Shown here piece after piece: positions 8,469-17,474 of a stretch of DNA of 64,000 nucleotides. Origin of the DNA: Nostoc indistinguendum CM1-VF10 (GTDB taxonomy: Bacteria; Cyanobacteriota; Cyanobacteriia; Cyanobacteriales; Nostocaceae); the NCBI GenBank assembly GCA_019359215.1, contig JAHHHS010000019.1, positions 1-64,000 on the forward strand, given 5' to 3'. The position numbers and the translations under genes are program-made. The notes beneath the pieces are model-generated. The model saw nothing but the letters and a program-made list of their open reading frames with translations, did not search any database and was not told where the DNA came from. The stretch's first letter is position 1, and every line of letters starts with the position of its first letter.

Positions 8469-11174
8469 ATGAGAATCCTCAAGATCCAGACCTTACGCGG
8501 CCCAAACTATTGGAGCATTCGACGCCACAAACTGATCGTCATGCGCCTCGATTTAGAAACCCTTGGCGAGACGCCCTCGAATGAAATCCCTGGCTTTTAT
8601 GAAGGATTAGTTGAGGCGCTGCCGAGTCTGGAGGGCCATTATTGTTCTCCTGGCTGTCGTGGTGGTTTTTTGATGCGAGTCAAAGAAGGCACTATGATTG
8701 GCCATATCGTGGAGCACGTAGCCCTAGAACTCCAGGAATTAGCTGGTATGCATGTCGGCTTTGGTCGCACCCGCGAAACTGCCACACCCGGAATTTACCA
8801 AGTAGTAATTGAGTATCAGAATGAGGAAGCGGGACGCTACGCTGGGCGAGCAGCAGTGCGGCTGTGCCAGAGTATCGTTGATCGAGGCCGTTATCCCAAG
8901 GCAGAACTAGAGCAAGATATCCAAGACCTGAAAGACTTCACCCGTGACGCTTCCTTAGGCCCTTCCACTGAAGCAATCATCAAAGAAGCAGAAAAAAGAG
9001 GCATTCCCTGGATGGCTCTGGAAGCTCGCTTTTTGATTCAGCTGGGCTACGGCGTGAATCAGAAGCGGATGCAGGCCACGATGACGGATAACACCAGCAT
9101 TCTAGGCGTAGAACTAGCTTGCGACAAAGAAGCCACTAAACGCATCCTCGCTGCTGCTGGTGCGCCAGTACCTAGAGGTACAGTGATCAACTTCTTAGAC
9201 GATTTAGAGCAAGCCATTGAATACGTTGGCGGATATCCCATCGTCATCAAGCCACTCGATGGCAATCATGGACGTGGGATCACCATTGACATCAGAACTT
9301 GGGAAGAAGCTGAAGCAGGATACGAAGCTGCCAGACAAGTTTCCCGATCAATTATTGTTGAACGGTATTATGTTGGACGCGACCACAGAGTACTAGTGGT
9401 AAATGGCAAAGTAGTAGCAGTAGCCGAACGTGTCCCGGCTCATGTGATTGGCAATGGCAGATCCACCATCTCCGAACTGATTGAGGAAACAAACCTTGAC
9501 CCAAATCGTGGTGAAGGACATGATAACGTCCTGACCAAGATTGAACTAGACCGCACCAGCTACCAACTATTAGAAAGACAAGGCTATACCCTAAATAGCG
9601 TTCCACCCAAAGGAACCATTTGTTATCTCAGAGCAACGGCAAACTTAAGTACAGGTGGTAGTGCCGTAGACCGTACTGATGAAATTCACCCAGAAAATCT
9701 GTGGTTGGCACAACGGGTAGTTAAGATTATCGGTTTGGATATCGCCGGACTCGATATCGTTACCACAGATATTAGCCGTCCTCTGCGGGAAGTGGATGGC
9801 GTGATTGTCGAAGTTAATGCCGCTCCCGGCTTCCGAATGCACGTTGCCCCAAGCGTGGGCATCCCCCGCAATGTTGCTGGCGCAGTGATGGATATGCTGT
9901 TCCCCAACGAGCAATCTAGCCAAATTCCCATCCTTAGCATCACGGGTACTAATGGCAAAACCACCACTACCCGACTACTAGCACATATTTATAAACAGAC
10001 GGGAAAGGTAGTTGGTTATACTACCACTGACGGAACATACATCGGTGATTACTTAGTAGAAGCTGGCGATAACACAGGTCCCCAAAGTGCCCATGTCATC
10101 CTCCAAGATCCCACAGTAGAAGTAGCGGTACTGGAAACGGCTCGTGGTGGCATTCTGCGCTCTGGATTGGGCTTTGAAGCCGCAAATGTGGGAGTGGTAT
10201 TGAATGTAGCCGCCGACCACTTAGGCATAGGCGATATAGATACCATTGAGCAGTTAGCTAACCTCAAGAGTGTAGTAGCGGAAGCTGTATTCCCCGATGG
10301 CTATGCGGTACTTAACGCCGACGATCGCCGCGTTGCCGCCATGTCAGAAAAAACTAAGGCTAATATTGCTTACTTCACAATGAACCCCGACTCGGAATTG
10401 GTGCGAAAGCATATCCAAAAGGGCGGAGTAGCCGCAGTATATGAAAATGGCTATTTGTCAATTGTTAAAGGTGATTGGACACACCGTATAGAAAGAGCAG
10501 AAAATATACCTTTAACAATGGGCGGGCGCGCACCGTTTATGATTGCCAACGCTTTAGCAGCAAGTTTGGCAGCATTCGTGCAAAACGTCACAATTGAGCA
10601 AATTCGTTCTGGTTTAAAGACCTTCCGGGCTTCAGTTAGTCAAACACCAGGACGAATGAATCTATTTAATTTAGGCAACTACCACGCTTTAGTAGACTAT
10701 GCCCACAACGCAGCCAGTTACGAAGCTGTAGGTTCCTTTGTTCGGAACTGGACTACAGGGCAACGGATTGGTGTAATTGGTGGGCCAGGCGATCGCCGTG
10801 ATGAAGACTTTGTTACTTTGGGTAAATTAGCAGCGCAAATTTTTGATTACATCATCGTCAAAGAAGACGATGACACACGGGGACGTTTACGGGGTTCAGC
10901 CGCCCAGTTGATTATTCAAGGCATCACCCAAGTTAAACCCGATAGCCGCTATGAATCAATTCTGGATGAAACCCAAGCGATAAATAAAGGCTTAGATATG
11001 GCTCCTGATAACAGTCTGGTGGTAATTTTGCCAGAAAGCGTCACTAGGGCTATTAAGTTAATTAAGCTGCGTGGTTTAGCCAAGGAAGAGACACATCAAC
11101 AAAATACTGGCACAGCAATCATTGATTCTCAAAATGGAATCGCACCTTCATCTGTAGTTAACACACTACTTTAA
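8469..11174 (+). CDS. cphA: Cyanophycin synthetase
   Basis: CphA polymerises Asp and Arg into cyanophycin without ribosomes, adding Asp to the backbone and Arg to the side chain with ATP. The 901-residue protein has the N-terminal CphA domain (MRILKIQTLRGPNYWS), an ATP-grasp domain at about 220-470 (YPIVIKPLDGNHGRGI, IVEVNAAPGFRMH) and a Mur-ligase-like domain with P-loop ITGTNGKTTTTRLL near residue 490 and VDYAHNAASYEAVG further on. The start at 8469 matches the usual family N-terminus. Length is normal. The gene is downstream of cphB and ends in a hairpin shared with tatA. Confidence 0.98.
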   Translation: MRILKIQTLRGPNYWSIRRHKLIVMRLDLETLGETPSNEIPGFYEGLVEALPSLEGHYCSPGCRGGFLMRVKEGTMIGHIVEHVALELQELAGMHVGFGRTRETATPGIYQVVIEYQNEEAGRYAGRAAVRLCQSIVDRGRYPKAELEQDIQDLKDFTRDASLGPSTEAIIKEAEKRGIPWMALEARFLIQLGYGVNQKRMQATMTDNTSILGVELACDKEATKRILAAAGAPVPRGTVINFLDDLEQAIEYVGGYPIVIKPLDGNHGRGITIDIRTWEEAEAGYEAARQVSRSIIVERYYVGRDHRVLVVNGKVVAVAERVPAHVIGNGRSTISELIEETNLDPNRGEGHDNVLTKIELDRTSYQLLERQGYTLNSVPPKGTICYLRATANLSTGGSAVDRTDEIHPENLWLAQRVVKIIGLDIAGLDIVTTDISRPLREVDGVIVEVNAAPGFRMHVAPSVGIPRNVAGAVMDMLFPNEQSSQIPILSITGTNGKTTTTRLLAHIYKQTGKVVGYTTTDGTYIGDYLVEAGDNTGPQSAHVILQDPTVEVAVLETARGGILRSGLGFEAANVGVVLNVAADHLGIGDIDTIEQLANLKSVVAEAVFPDGYAVLNADDRRVAAMSEKTKANIAYFTMNPDSELVRKHIQKGGVAAVYENGYLSIVKGDWTHRIERAENIPLTMGGRAPFMIANALAASLAAFVQNVTIEQIRSGLKTFRASVSQTPGRMNLFNLGNYHALVDYAHNAASYEAVGSFVRNWTTGQRIGVIGGPGDRRDEDFVTLGKLAAQIFDYIIVKEDDDTRGRLRGSAAQLIIQGITQVKPDSRYESILDETQAINKGLDMAPDNSLVVILPESVTRAIKLIKLRGLAKEETHQQNTGTAIIDSQNGIAPSSVVNTLL

Positions 11175-11179
11175 TGAAA

Positions 11180-11233
11180 AGTCAAGAGTCTAAAGTTTAG
11201 TATTTAAAAGTTTTTGACCCTTGACTCTTGACT
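11180..11233. terminator. Inverted repeat between converging cphA and tatA
   Basis: AGTCAAGAGTC (11180-11190) is perfectly complementary to GACTCTTGACT (11223-11233). The arms lie in the 60-bp gap between the stops of cphA and tatA and could act as a bidirectional terminator. The loop of 32 nt is long, so termination is uncertain. Confidence 0.4.
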
Positions 11234-11234
11234 A

Positions 11235-11405
11235 TTATTTTTCTTCTTCTGGATTGGTATCATCACTGGGAGTTTTCATCTCCTCCTTAAAACCTCGTAG
11301 GGTTTTTCCCAGTGCAGTGCCCAGTTCAGGAATTTTTTTGGGCCCAAAAATTAAAATAGCGATTATCACAATTACACCCATTTCTGGCAATCCTAGTCCA
11401 AACAT
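11235..11405 (-). CDS. tatA: TatA/TatE-family protein translocase subunit
   Basis: TatA subunits assemble the channel of the twin-arginine pathway, which moves folded proteins across the cytoplasmic or thylakoid membrane. The 56-residue protein starts MFGLGLPEMGVIVIIAILIFGPKK, the single membrane span and FGPKKIPELG hinge of the family. An amphipathic helix (GTALGKTLRGFKEEMK) and an acidic tail follow. The ATG at 11405 has a TTAGAGGAA ribosome-binding site; longer in-frame extensions to 11486 are not supported. It lies 81 bp downstream of the Ser/Thr kinase on the same strand. Confidence 0.95.
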   Translation of the reverse strand: MFGLGLPEMGVIVIIAILIFGPKKIPELGTALGKTLRGFKEEMKTPSDDTNPEEEK

Positions 11406-11486
11406 ATAAATTTCCTCTAAGGCATCTGTAATTAAATATAGACATTGATGGCTCAAATCCCATAAGTTCGCCACTGATAAGCGCAA

Positions 11487-12890
11487 CTAACTTCCCATTG
11501 GATTAGTAATTGGCAAACCTAACCAGTCACTCAATTCATGAGCTAACCATTCAAGTTCTACTTCGGATTTAATACCGACATCATTTCCACCAATATGATA
11601 TTTTTGTACTCCTGAGCAAATATATAATTCTGCTGGAACGGCAACTCTAGTGCCTTCAGAGTCTTTAGTAAAGTGTTTTGGAATATAAACCACCTTGGTT
11701 ATATTTTGCCTTGGCGATGGCCGGGGACGCTCAAATTTCCAAGCAAACAACTCCCACCTTAAGGCAATTTTTTCTAAATCCAGGCGTAAAGAAACGCGTC
11801 CAAACAAATTAAAGAAAAATTTATATAGCATCATGAAGCCAGCACCCCAAAAAGGAAGTGAGAATAAGGCAAAAGGGATGTTGACGGGGAAAGGGGCCGA
11901 GAGAGCGCCAATTGTCCAAAACAAGATAAATGAATTCCAGACGATCGCAAATAAACCTGTGAATACTATTGATGGTTCAAAACCAGTTGGGGGAACGATA
12001 ATTTCTAGATAATCACCATTTTTGGTTAATTGAATCTTACTCCCGTCTGGTTTGCTAGCAACCAAAGCAGATAAGTTTCTCAGTTGTGGTTTGTCTAAAG
12101 CTGCGATTGCTTGGGTAGCAGAACTCAAACGCCGTTCTAAACTGGGTTCAATCATCCACTTTAGCCAATTGCTAAAGCTGGGACTCACATTAGCCGCTTG
12201 TTCAAACTGAATGCGAAAGTCCTTTTGAGGTAAATCGGCTGGGTGACTACCCGTCATTAAATAAATTAAGGTTGCGCCTAAACTATAAAGGTCGGAGGCT
12301 GCAACAGTGCGTCCGCCAAATTGCTCTGGTGGCATATAGCCATAGGTTCCTACCACAGTTCTTGTCCCAGTTTCTGTGGCGAGGACTGTCTGGACTGAGC
12401 CAAAATCTACCAAATAAACTTGACCGACACTATTTCCAGAACGCTCCCCCAATAAAATATTGCTAGGCTTAATATCACGGTGGATTACAGGCGGATATAA
12501 CCCATGTAGGTAAATAAGAATCTCTAAAAGCGCTTTGGCTATCTGTTTTACTTCAGCTTCTGTAAAAGTTCGCCCAGTTTGTAAATATTGCTCTAAAGTT
12601 TGGGCAGGGATATAAGTTTGTACCAGGGCAAATCCCTTGATAGTTGGTAAATTTACCTCAAAATAGTTTAAATACTGAGGAATTAAGGGATGTGACAAAG
12701 ATTTTAAAGTTTCAGCTTCCCGCTCAAACAACTTGAGTGAATCCCATTCAAAGTCACCACCAAAAGAGAGTAACTTAATGACAACTAATTCCTGAGTTTT
12801 CAAATCACGAGCTAACAACGTTTGCCGCCCTGCTTTTTTTCCTAATAGCTGCTGAACTTCGTAGCGTTCGCCTAATATTTCGCCGATCAT
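11487..12890 (-). CDS. Membrane-anchored serine/threonine protein kinase
   Basis: This 467-residue protein has an N-terminal Hanks-type kinase domain at about 10-265. The invariant lysine is in VVIKLL, the catalytic loop is HRDIKPSNILL and the metal-binding loop is DFGSVQ; a GTYGYMPPEQF activation segment follows. The glycine loop (LLGKKAGRQTLLA) departs from the usual GxGxxG pattern. Two hydrophobic stretches near 310-365 anchor it, and a soluble tail follows. Cyanobacteria have many such kinases and the target is unknown. It is upstream of tatA, but a functional link is not evident. Confidence 0.88.
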   Translation of the reverse strand: MIGEILGERYEVQQLLGKKAGRQTLLARDLKTQELVVIKLLSFGGDFEWDSLKLFEREAETLKSLSHPLIPQYLNYFEVNLPTIKGFALVQTYIPAQTLEQYLQTGRTFTEAEVKQIAKALLEILIYLHGLYPPVIHRDIKPSNILLGERSGNSVGQVYLVDFGSVQTVLATETGTRTVVGTYGYMPPEQFGGRTVAASDLYSLGATLIYLMTGSHPADLPQKDFRIQFEQAANVSPSFSNWLKWMIEPSLERRLSSATQAIAALDKPQLRNLSALVASKPDGSKIQLTKNGDYLEIIVPPTGFEPSIVFTGLFAIVWNSFILFWTIGALSAPFPVNIPFALFSLPFWGAGFMMLYKFFFNLFGRVSLRLDLEKIALRWELFAWKFERPRPSPRQNITKVVYIPKHFTKDSEGTRVAVPAELYICSGVQKYHIGGNDVGIKSEVELEWLAHELSDWLGLPITNPMGS

Positions 12891-12993
12891 TATGGTTTCT
12901 TATAATGCTACGGTTGAAAAGTTTTTAGAGCTTATGATTTTAATTTGGCAAATCTATATCTAATCTATATCTTTAGTATAATTGCGTAGTTCT

Positions 12994-13596
12994 ATGCCCT
13001 CCCAACTTTGGCCTTATATTACCCCTGGTATTCCTGATGAATTGTTTGAAAATTTGCCAGGAATCCCCCTGAGCCAGCGAGAAGTCCGACTGCTATTAAT
13101 AGCCCAACTGCGGCTAAAATCAGATTCTGTGTTGTGGGATATTGGCGCAGGGACAGGTACAATTCCGGTAGAGGTGGGGCTACTGTGTCCAAAAGGAAAG
13201 ATTATCGCTATAGAAAGGGATGAAGAAGTAGCTAATCTGATCAAGCGTAACTGCGATCGCTTTGAGGTGAAAAACGTCGAAGTAATTGAAGGTAGCGCCC
13301 CAGAGTGTTTACACGATCTGAAAGTTACCCCTCACCGTGTTTGTATCGAGGGAGGACGCCCTATTCAGGAAATTCTACAAGCAGCTTGGCATTATTTGCC
13401 GCCATCCGGTCGGGTTGTAGCCACAGCTGCTAATCTAGAAAGTCTGTATGCTATTTCCCAGAGCTTTTCTTTGTTAAGGGCTAGAAATATCGAAGTCGTC
13501 CAGTCTGCGGTTAACCGCTTAGAGACGCGTGGCTTTTCTCAAACCTTTACCGCCGTTGATCCCATTTTTATCCTCAGTGGTGAGAAACTGGACTAG
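12994..13596 (+). CDS. cbiT: Precorrin-6B C5,15-methyltransferase/decarboxylase subunit CbiT-like
   Basis: CbiT is the methyltransferase and decarboxylase that acts on the corrin ring in cobalamin synthesis. The 200-residue protein has the opening PGIPDELFENLPGIPLSQREVR, very typical of CbiT, and the SAM-binding motif I WDIGAGTGTIPVEVGLLCP. VIAIERDEEVANLIKRNC-type motif II and a PHRVCIEGG segment follow. I took the ATG at 12994; a TTG four codons upstream is less likely. No other cob/cbi gene is adjacent. It is divergent from the kinase, with about 100 bp between, and a repeat-filled gap precedes cdsA. Confidence 0.88.
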   Translation: MPSQLWPYITPGIPDELFENLPGIPLSQREVRLLLIAQLRLKSDSVLWDIGAGTGTIPVEVGLLCPKGKIIAIERDEEVANLIKRNCDRFEVKNVEVIEGSAPECLHDLKVTPHRVCIEGGRPIQEILQAAWHYLPPSGRVVATAANLESLYAISQSFSLLRARNIEVVQSAVNRLETRGFSQTFTAVDPIFILSGEKLD

Positions 13597-13717
13597 GGAC
13601 TGGGGGCTGGGGACTAGGGGCTAGGAACTAGGAAAAAGTTTTCCAAAGACCTAATACCCAGTACCTAATCCCCAGTACCCAATACTCAATCCCCAGTACC
13701 CAATCCCAAATACTTCT
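13597..13717. repeat. Degenerate tandem repeats (GGGGACTAGG and CCCAGTACC units)
   Basis: The gap between cbiT and cdsA is built of short G-rich units (GGGACTGGGGGCTGGGGACTAG-type) followed by C-rich units of the form CCCAGTACCTAAT/CCCAATACT. It is a Nostoc-style short tandem repeat region with no gene. Confidence 0.7.
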
Positions 13718-14599
13718 ATGCCTTGGTCTCGGATTATTAGTGGAATTGTTGCGATCGCTCTTGCTCTTTCTGTGACCCTTTTGGGGGGTTGGTACTTTAC
13801 CATCATGTTTGCGGTTGTCATCTTTTTGGGTCAACAGGAATATTTTAATTTGGTGCGAGCCAGAGGCATCGCTCCTGCTGCTAAAACGACTATGGCTGTC
13901 AGCCTAGTTCTGCTGGGAATTTGTACCCTTGATGGCAGTTTAGCTGATGCTGTGATGCCAATAGCTGGCACACTTATTTGTTTTTATCTGCTGTTTCAGC
14001 CCAAATTTGCCACGATCGCTGATGTTTCCGCTTCTATTATGGGGCTATTTTACGTAGGTTATTTGCCAAGTTACTGGGTGCGATTACGAGCAATTGATAG
14101 TGCTGCTTTTAGCAACCTCCCTTTCGGAGGTTACTGGCCCACAACTTGGACAGATTTCTGGGAAAAGGCAAATTCCGCTTCTTTAGCACAAGGTTTTACA
14201 GCAACACTACTGACTTTTTTGTGTATTTGGGCAGCAGATATTGGTGCTTACACTATTGGCAAATTCTTTGGGAAAACCCGTCTGTCTGAGATTAGCCCGA
14301 AAAAAACTGTAGAAGGGGCTGTTTTTGGCATTACTTCAAGTATTGCTGTAGCCATAGCAGGAGCCTATTATCTGCACTTACCCAGATCCCTGATCACGGG
14401 TTTAGCATTGGGTTTACTGATTGGCATTGCTAGTCTTTTAGGGGATCTTACCGAGTCTATGCTCAAGCGGGATGCTGGAGTCAAAGATTCTGGGCAGTTA
14501 ATCCCCGGACATGGTGGTATTTTAGACCGTACTGATAGTTATATTTTCACAGCACCTTTGGTTTACTATTTTGTGACATTACTGTTACCGCTACTATAG
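13718..14599 (+). CDS. cdsA: Phosphatidate cytidylyltransferase (CDP-diglyceride synthase)
   Basis: CdsA makes CDP-diacylglycerol from phosphatidic acid and CTP in the membrane, the branch point to phosphatidylglycerol. The 293-residue protein has eight or so hydrophobic segments. It carries the C-terminal family signature: KRDAGVKDSGQLIPGHGGILDRTDS is seen in full near residue 245-272, preceded by a GDLTESMLKR segment. It lies downstream of cbiT on the same strand after a repeat-filled gap, so shared transcription is doubtful. Confidence 0.97.
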   Translation: MPWSRIISGIVAIALALSVTLLGGWYFTIMFAVVIFLGQQEYFNLVRARGIAPAAKTTMAVSLVLLGICTLDGSLADAVMPIAGTLICFYLLFQPKFATIADVSASIMGLFYVGYLPSYWVRLRAIDSAAFSNLPFGGYWPTTWTDFWEKANSASLAQGFTATLLTFLCIWAADIGAYTIGKFFGKTRLSEISPKKTVEGAVFGITSSIAVAIAGAYYLHLPRSLITGLALGLLIGIASLLGDLTESMLKRDAGVKDSGQLIPGHGGILDRTDSYIFTAPLVYYFVTLLLPLL

Positions 14600-14613
14600 C
14601 GATTTTAAACTTA

Positions 14614-14735
14614 AAGACCTCTTGCAAAAGTCCCTAACACCCCATAGCCAACCCCTCCTCGCTTGCGGGGAGGGGAGACAAAGCGTAGCTTTGGCGGGGT
14701 GGGGTTCTTAATTTTTGATTTATGCAAGAGGTCTT
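14614..14735. mobile_element. 122-bp inverted-repeat element (MITE-like)
   Basis: A perfect 13-bp inverted repeat, AAGACCTCTTGCA at 14614-14626 and its complement at 14723-14735, bounds the segment. The interior has its own palindrome (CCCCTCCTCGCTTGCGGGGAGGGG region, 14646-14672) and AAAGC-GTA-GCTTT. It codes for nothing. Flanking duplications are not clear. A non-autonomous element or a dispersed palindromic repeat are both possible. Confidence 0.5.
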
Positions 14736-14792
14736 AAATACAAACTCCTTTAAAATCTCGTTTCCAACCTCTGGCTGGAAATTCTCTTCATT

Positions 14793-14825
14793 GGGCTGCT
14801 GCCAAAAGTTTTGAGGCGGCAGCCC
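14793..14825 (+). terminator. Strong GC-rich hairpin without a T tract
   Basis: GGGCTGCTGCC at the left pairs with GGCGGCAGCCC at the right over 11 bp with one wobble and a 12-nt loop. No T run follows, so it may be a repeat rather than a true terminator. Confidence 0.3.
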
Positions 14826-14965
14826 TGTCGTTAGCTATTTCCAGTCAGAAACTCTTGACGAGGCAATCTATCAAAGCTGTGTCTATGGTTTTTATGGCAA
14901 TACAGTTCAGTTAAGAATTTATTTCTTCCTTCTCTCTGTGTTCTCTGCGCCTCTGTGGTTAGTAA

Positions 14966-15196
14966 AAAAACTTTTTCATTACAGGAACTTTCTACAATGC
15001 TACTGGTGAACTTGCGATAGGCGATGGATCTATTACTGCACAAAAGCAGAATAGTGGGAAGGTTGGTAGCTATTCCTATAGCATTACAGCAAATAGCATT
15101 ACAAAAACTGTTCCCGAACCAGCTGCATTGCTAGGCTTGGGTGCAGTAGGTGCAGTAATGGCTATGTCTAGCCGTCGCAAAAATTTTGCTCAATAG
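14966..15196 (+). pseudogene. C-terminal remnant of a PEP-CTERM sorting protein
   Basis: An open frame of 76 codons without a start codon ends in TVPEPAALLGLGAVGA, MAMSSRRKNFAQ and a TAG at 15194. That is the classic PEP-CTERM tail: a VPEP motif, one membrane span and a basic cluster, used for export and cell-surface sorting. Upstream residues (GTFYNATGELAIGDGS) look like the end of an extracellular domain. A stop (TAA, 14963) lies directly before it, no signal peptide exists, and the 5' side is a dispersed repeat. I infer a gene whose front has been lost to a rearrangement. Confidence 0.65.
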
Positions 15197-15355
15197 ACCT
15201 ATCCTCAAATATAAAAAAGTTACTTTTAGTTGTTAAAAGTAACTCTAATTTATCTATTCGAGTTGGCTGGAATTCAAAATTTACCAACCAGGTCGAATTT
15301 TTTCTACTGTCAGATAAATCTATTTAAGGGTAAATTTTCTTAACCTGAGATAAAG

Positions 15356-16021
15356 TTAAACTGATTGCAAAGATTGTTTCGCTTCAGTTGCGATCGCTTC
15401 TACTTCATCATCAACCAAAGTTTCTAATATAGATTTGGCTTCTACACCGCCCAAACGAGCCAAAGCTTGTACAACTCTGTAACGAATTTGCCAATCTGGA
15501 TTGGTAGCATAGGGAGCCAACAGGGGAACTGCTTGTAAATCTCCCAAGTCACCCAAAGAACTAATAGCAGCAGTTTGGACTAATTCGTTCTCTGATGAGA
15601 GTGCCTCTTTGAGTAGTTCAAAGGCTCGTGGATCGCCTAACTCTCCTAATGTAGCAATGATACTGAATTGTATTAGCCATTCAGTAGTTGTATGGTAAAG
15701 GTGCTGCAAGTCTTCAAAAGCTTCATGTAACTTCAGAGCGCCTAAGCAGTCTGCTGCTGCTGCTTGTACATCAACTTCGGAGTCATGAAGCAAGCGATCG
15801 CGCAAGATATCCAAGGATAACTGTAAATCTTGTGTTCCAAGTGTATCCATTTGGCTCACCGCCGAGTAACGGACACGGGAATTGCTATCGCCAATAGCAC
15901 TTTGAATTAATTCAAAGGCGATCGCAGGTTCTAATTGGCGGATTTGATTTACTGCACGTAAGCGATCGCCTAAATTCTCAGAACTTAGCAATTGCTTAAC
16001 AGACTCCGAAGTAATACTCAT
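15356..16021 (-). CDS. nblB: HEAT-repeat protein, NblB-like (phycobilisome turnover/bilin lyase-like)
   Basis: The 221-residue protein consists almost wholly of HEAT-like helical repeats of about 31 residues: for example DRLRAVNQIRQLEP, VRYSAVSQMDTLG, VQAAAADCLGALK, IQFSIIATLGELGD, VQTAAISSLGDLGD and IRYRVVQALARLGG. Length and repeat wording match cyanobacterial NblB, a relative of CpcE/F-type bilin lyases needed for phycobilisome breakdown in nutrient stress. The family name is from memory of close homologues; a general HEAT protein is the alternative. It is monocistronic, with a repeat-filled gap to the CBS gene upstream. Confidence 0.7.
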   Translation of the reverse strand: MSITSESVKQLLSSENLGDRLRAVNQIRQLEPAIAFELIQSAIGDSNSRVRYSAVSQMDTLGTQDLQLSLDILRDRLLHDSEVDVQAAAADCLGALKLHEAFEDLQHLYHTTTEWLIQFSIIATLGELGDPRAFELLKEALSSENELVQTAAISSLGDLGDLQAVPLLAPYATNPDWQIRYRVVQALARLGGVEAKSILETLVDDEVEAIATEAKQSLQSV

Positions 16022-16134
16022 TTAGTTATCCTTGATTTTCAAAGGTGTAAAAAAAGAGTCAAAAGTCAACACAACAGCCAAGTGTCATAAAACTCTTGAC
16101 TAATGACCAATGACTAATGACTAATGACAACTGA

Positions 16135-16599
16135 CTAATCTTGACTTGCTGCCATTGCCCGAATAATATCACCACGAGTCAGGATACCAATTACTTGATC
16201 CGTGCTGTCAAGTACTGGCAAGCGGTGAACGCTGCGATCGTGCATGATTGTAGCGGCTTCCCTTAAAGTTTTATCAGGGGAAATAGTGATCGGGTTTTTA
16301 CTCATCACCTCCCCAACGGTTTGCCCTAGTGCCTTGTGCAAGTCACGTTCGTATGTAGCAGGATTTTTTAAATAGATAACGCTATCAAGAAACATGATGT
16401 ATGCAGGTGGAGTAACCCCAGTTTCTTGCCACATCAAATCGGTTTCTGAGATAATGCCCAGCAATTTACCGACATCATCCACAACAGGTAGTCCACTGAT
16501 GTGGCGTTCTGCAAGAATTTGGATAGCTTCATTCAGTGGAGTTTCTGCCCGAACGACAATTGGATCGCGGCTCATTACATCGGCAACGGTTTTAGGCAT
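16135..16599 (-). CDS. CBS-domain pair protein
   Basis: The 154-residue protein is two tandem CBS domains. The first runs from VADVMSRDPIVVRAETPLNEAIQIL to VDDVGKLLGIISETDL, the second from VGEVMSKNPITISPDKTLREAATIM to LDSTDQVIGILTRGDIIRAM. Such free-standing pairs bind adenosyl nucleotides and regulate partner proteins. Partner and ligand are not evident. Tandem TAATGAC repeats fill the gap downstream, and a GGGGCATTGG repeat lies upstream. Confidence 0.9.
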   Translation of the reverse strand: MPKTVADVMSRDPIVVRAETPLNEAIQILAERHISGLPVVDDVGKLLGIISETDLMWQETGVTPPAYIMFLDSVIYLKNPATYERDLHKALGQTVGEVMSKNPITISPDKTLREAATIMHDRSVHRLPVLDSTDQVIGILTRGDIIRAMAASQD

Positions 16600-16791
16600 T
16601 TATTTACTGACACCTTTAATCAAAGTCTCTGCGCTTATTGTAGAAAATTGCGGGACTCAACCTGATGCAATTAATAGATTGTTACGGTATGGGGCATTGG
16701 GTATGGGGCATTGGGCATTGGGAACTAGGTAAAATTTTCTTCCTTAACTTCCTCTGCCTCCCCTGCCTCCTCTGCTCCCCCTGCTTCTTTC

Positions 16792-17208
16792 CTACTCCGC
16801 AGTCCCTTTTAAAGCAGCAATAATTTGAATATTTGCTTTAGGAAAAGTAAACTGCTCTAATTCTTCCAAGGTTACCCAGCGAATTTCATCAGATTCCAAA
16901 GGTTGGGGAACGCCTGTAACATGGCGGCAGTGATGTACTGTGAGGGTAACGCGCAAGTCTGTATAGGTGTGGTTAATAGTAATTAGATGCTCTCCCACTT
17001 CAATTACTATTCCCAATTCTTCGGAAATTTCCCGTTGAATACATTCTTGAATAGTTTCACCAGGCTCAATTTTCCCACCAGGAAACTCCCACAAACCACC
17101 CATTGCTCCTTCTGGACGACGACGATCAATTAAAATTTGCTTTTGGTCGTTCCAAATTACTGCGACACCAATGATTTTATGGGGCGGGAAAGAACTGGTT
17201 TCAGTCAT
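16792..17208 (-). CDS. mutT: 8-oxo-dGTP diphosphatase MutT-type Nudix hydrolase
   Basis: MutT removes 8-oxo-dGTP from the nucleotide pool and so limits A:T to C:G mutations. The 138-residue protein has a complete Nudix box, beginning GGKIEPGETIQECIQ and continuing REISEELGI, and the MutT-like context WEFPGGK. The C-terminal SDEIRWVTLEELEQFTFPKAN is also typical of this subgroup. Light and oxygenic metabolism make this repair role likely important. A terminator for the upstream DUF760 gene lies right before its start. Confidence 0.9.
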   Translation of the reverse strand: MTETSSFPPHKIIGVAVIWNDQKQILIDRRRPEGAMGGLWEFPGGKIEPGETIQECIQREISEELGIVIEVGEHLITINHTYTDLRVTLTVHHCRHVTGVPQPLESDEIRWVTLEELEQFTFPKANIQIIAALKGTAE

Positions 17209-17216
17209 AGATTCAT

Positions 17217-17254
17217 AAAAAAACTCAGCAGACTAGTTCTAACTCTGCCGAGTT
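17217..17254 (-). terminator. Rho-independent terminator (minus strand)
   Basis: Read on the minus strand, AACTCGGCAGA pairs with TCTGCTGAGTT (plus positions 17244-17254 and 17222-17232, one G-U pair), followed by seven T. It lies about 220 bp downstream of the DUF760 gene and just before the mutT start. It would separate the two transcripts. Confidence 0.75.
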
Positions 17255-17474
17255 CTAATTTTAACCTCAATTCATCACTGTTTTGGATATTTTAAAAAAT
17301 TTAGCTGATATTTGACCCTTCGGCTTTGTTCAGTCTTTACCCTGAGCGAAGTCGAGGTAATCATTGGAAACTAGGGGCAAGGATTCCGCAGAGGTTTATT
17401 CTTAATTACTATCGCCGTGACTGTGACTACCTATTAGCCCAACAACAATATTTAATTCCCTAAATTTTACATTT

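Larger units (their letters stand above)
14600..14965. other. Repeat-rich intergenic region after cdsA
   Basis: After cdsA come a 122-bp inverted-repeat element (14614-14735), a long hairpin (14793-14825) and a stretch resembling the dispersed Nostoc repeat TCTCTGTG...CTGCGCCTCTGTGG (about 14930-14960). This last repeat directly abuts the remnant of a PEP-CTERM gene. No complete gene was seen. Confidence 0.55.
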
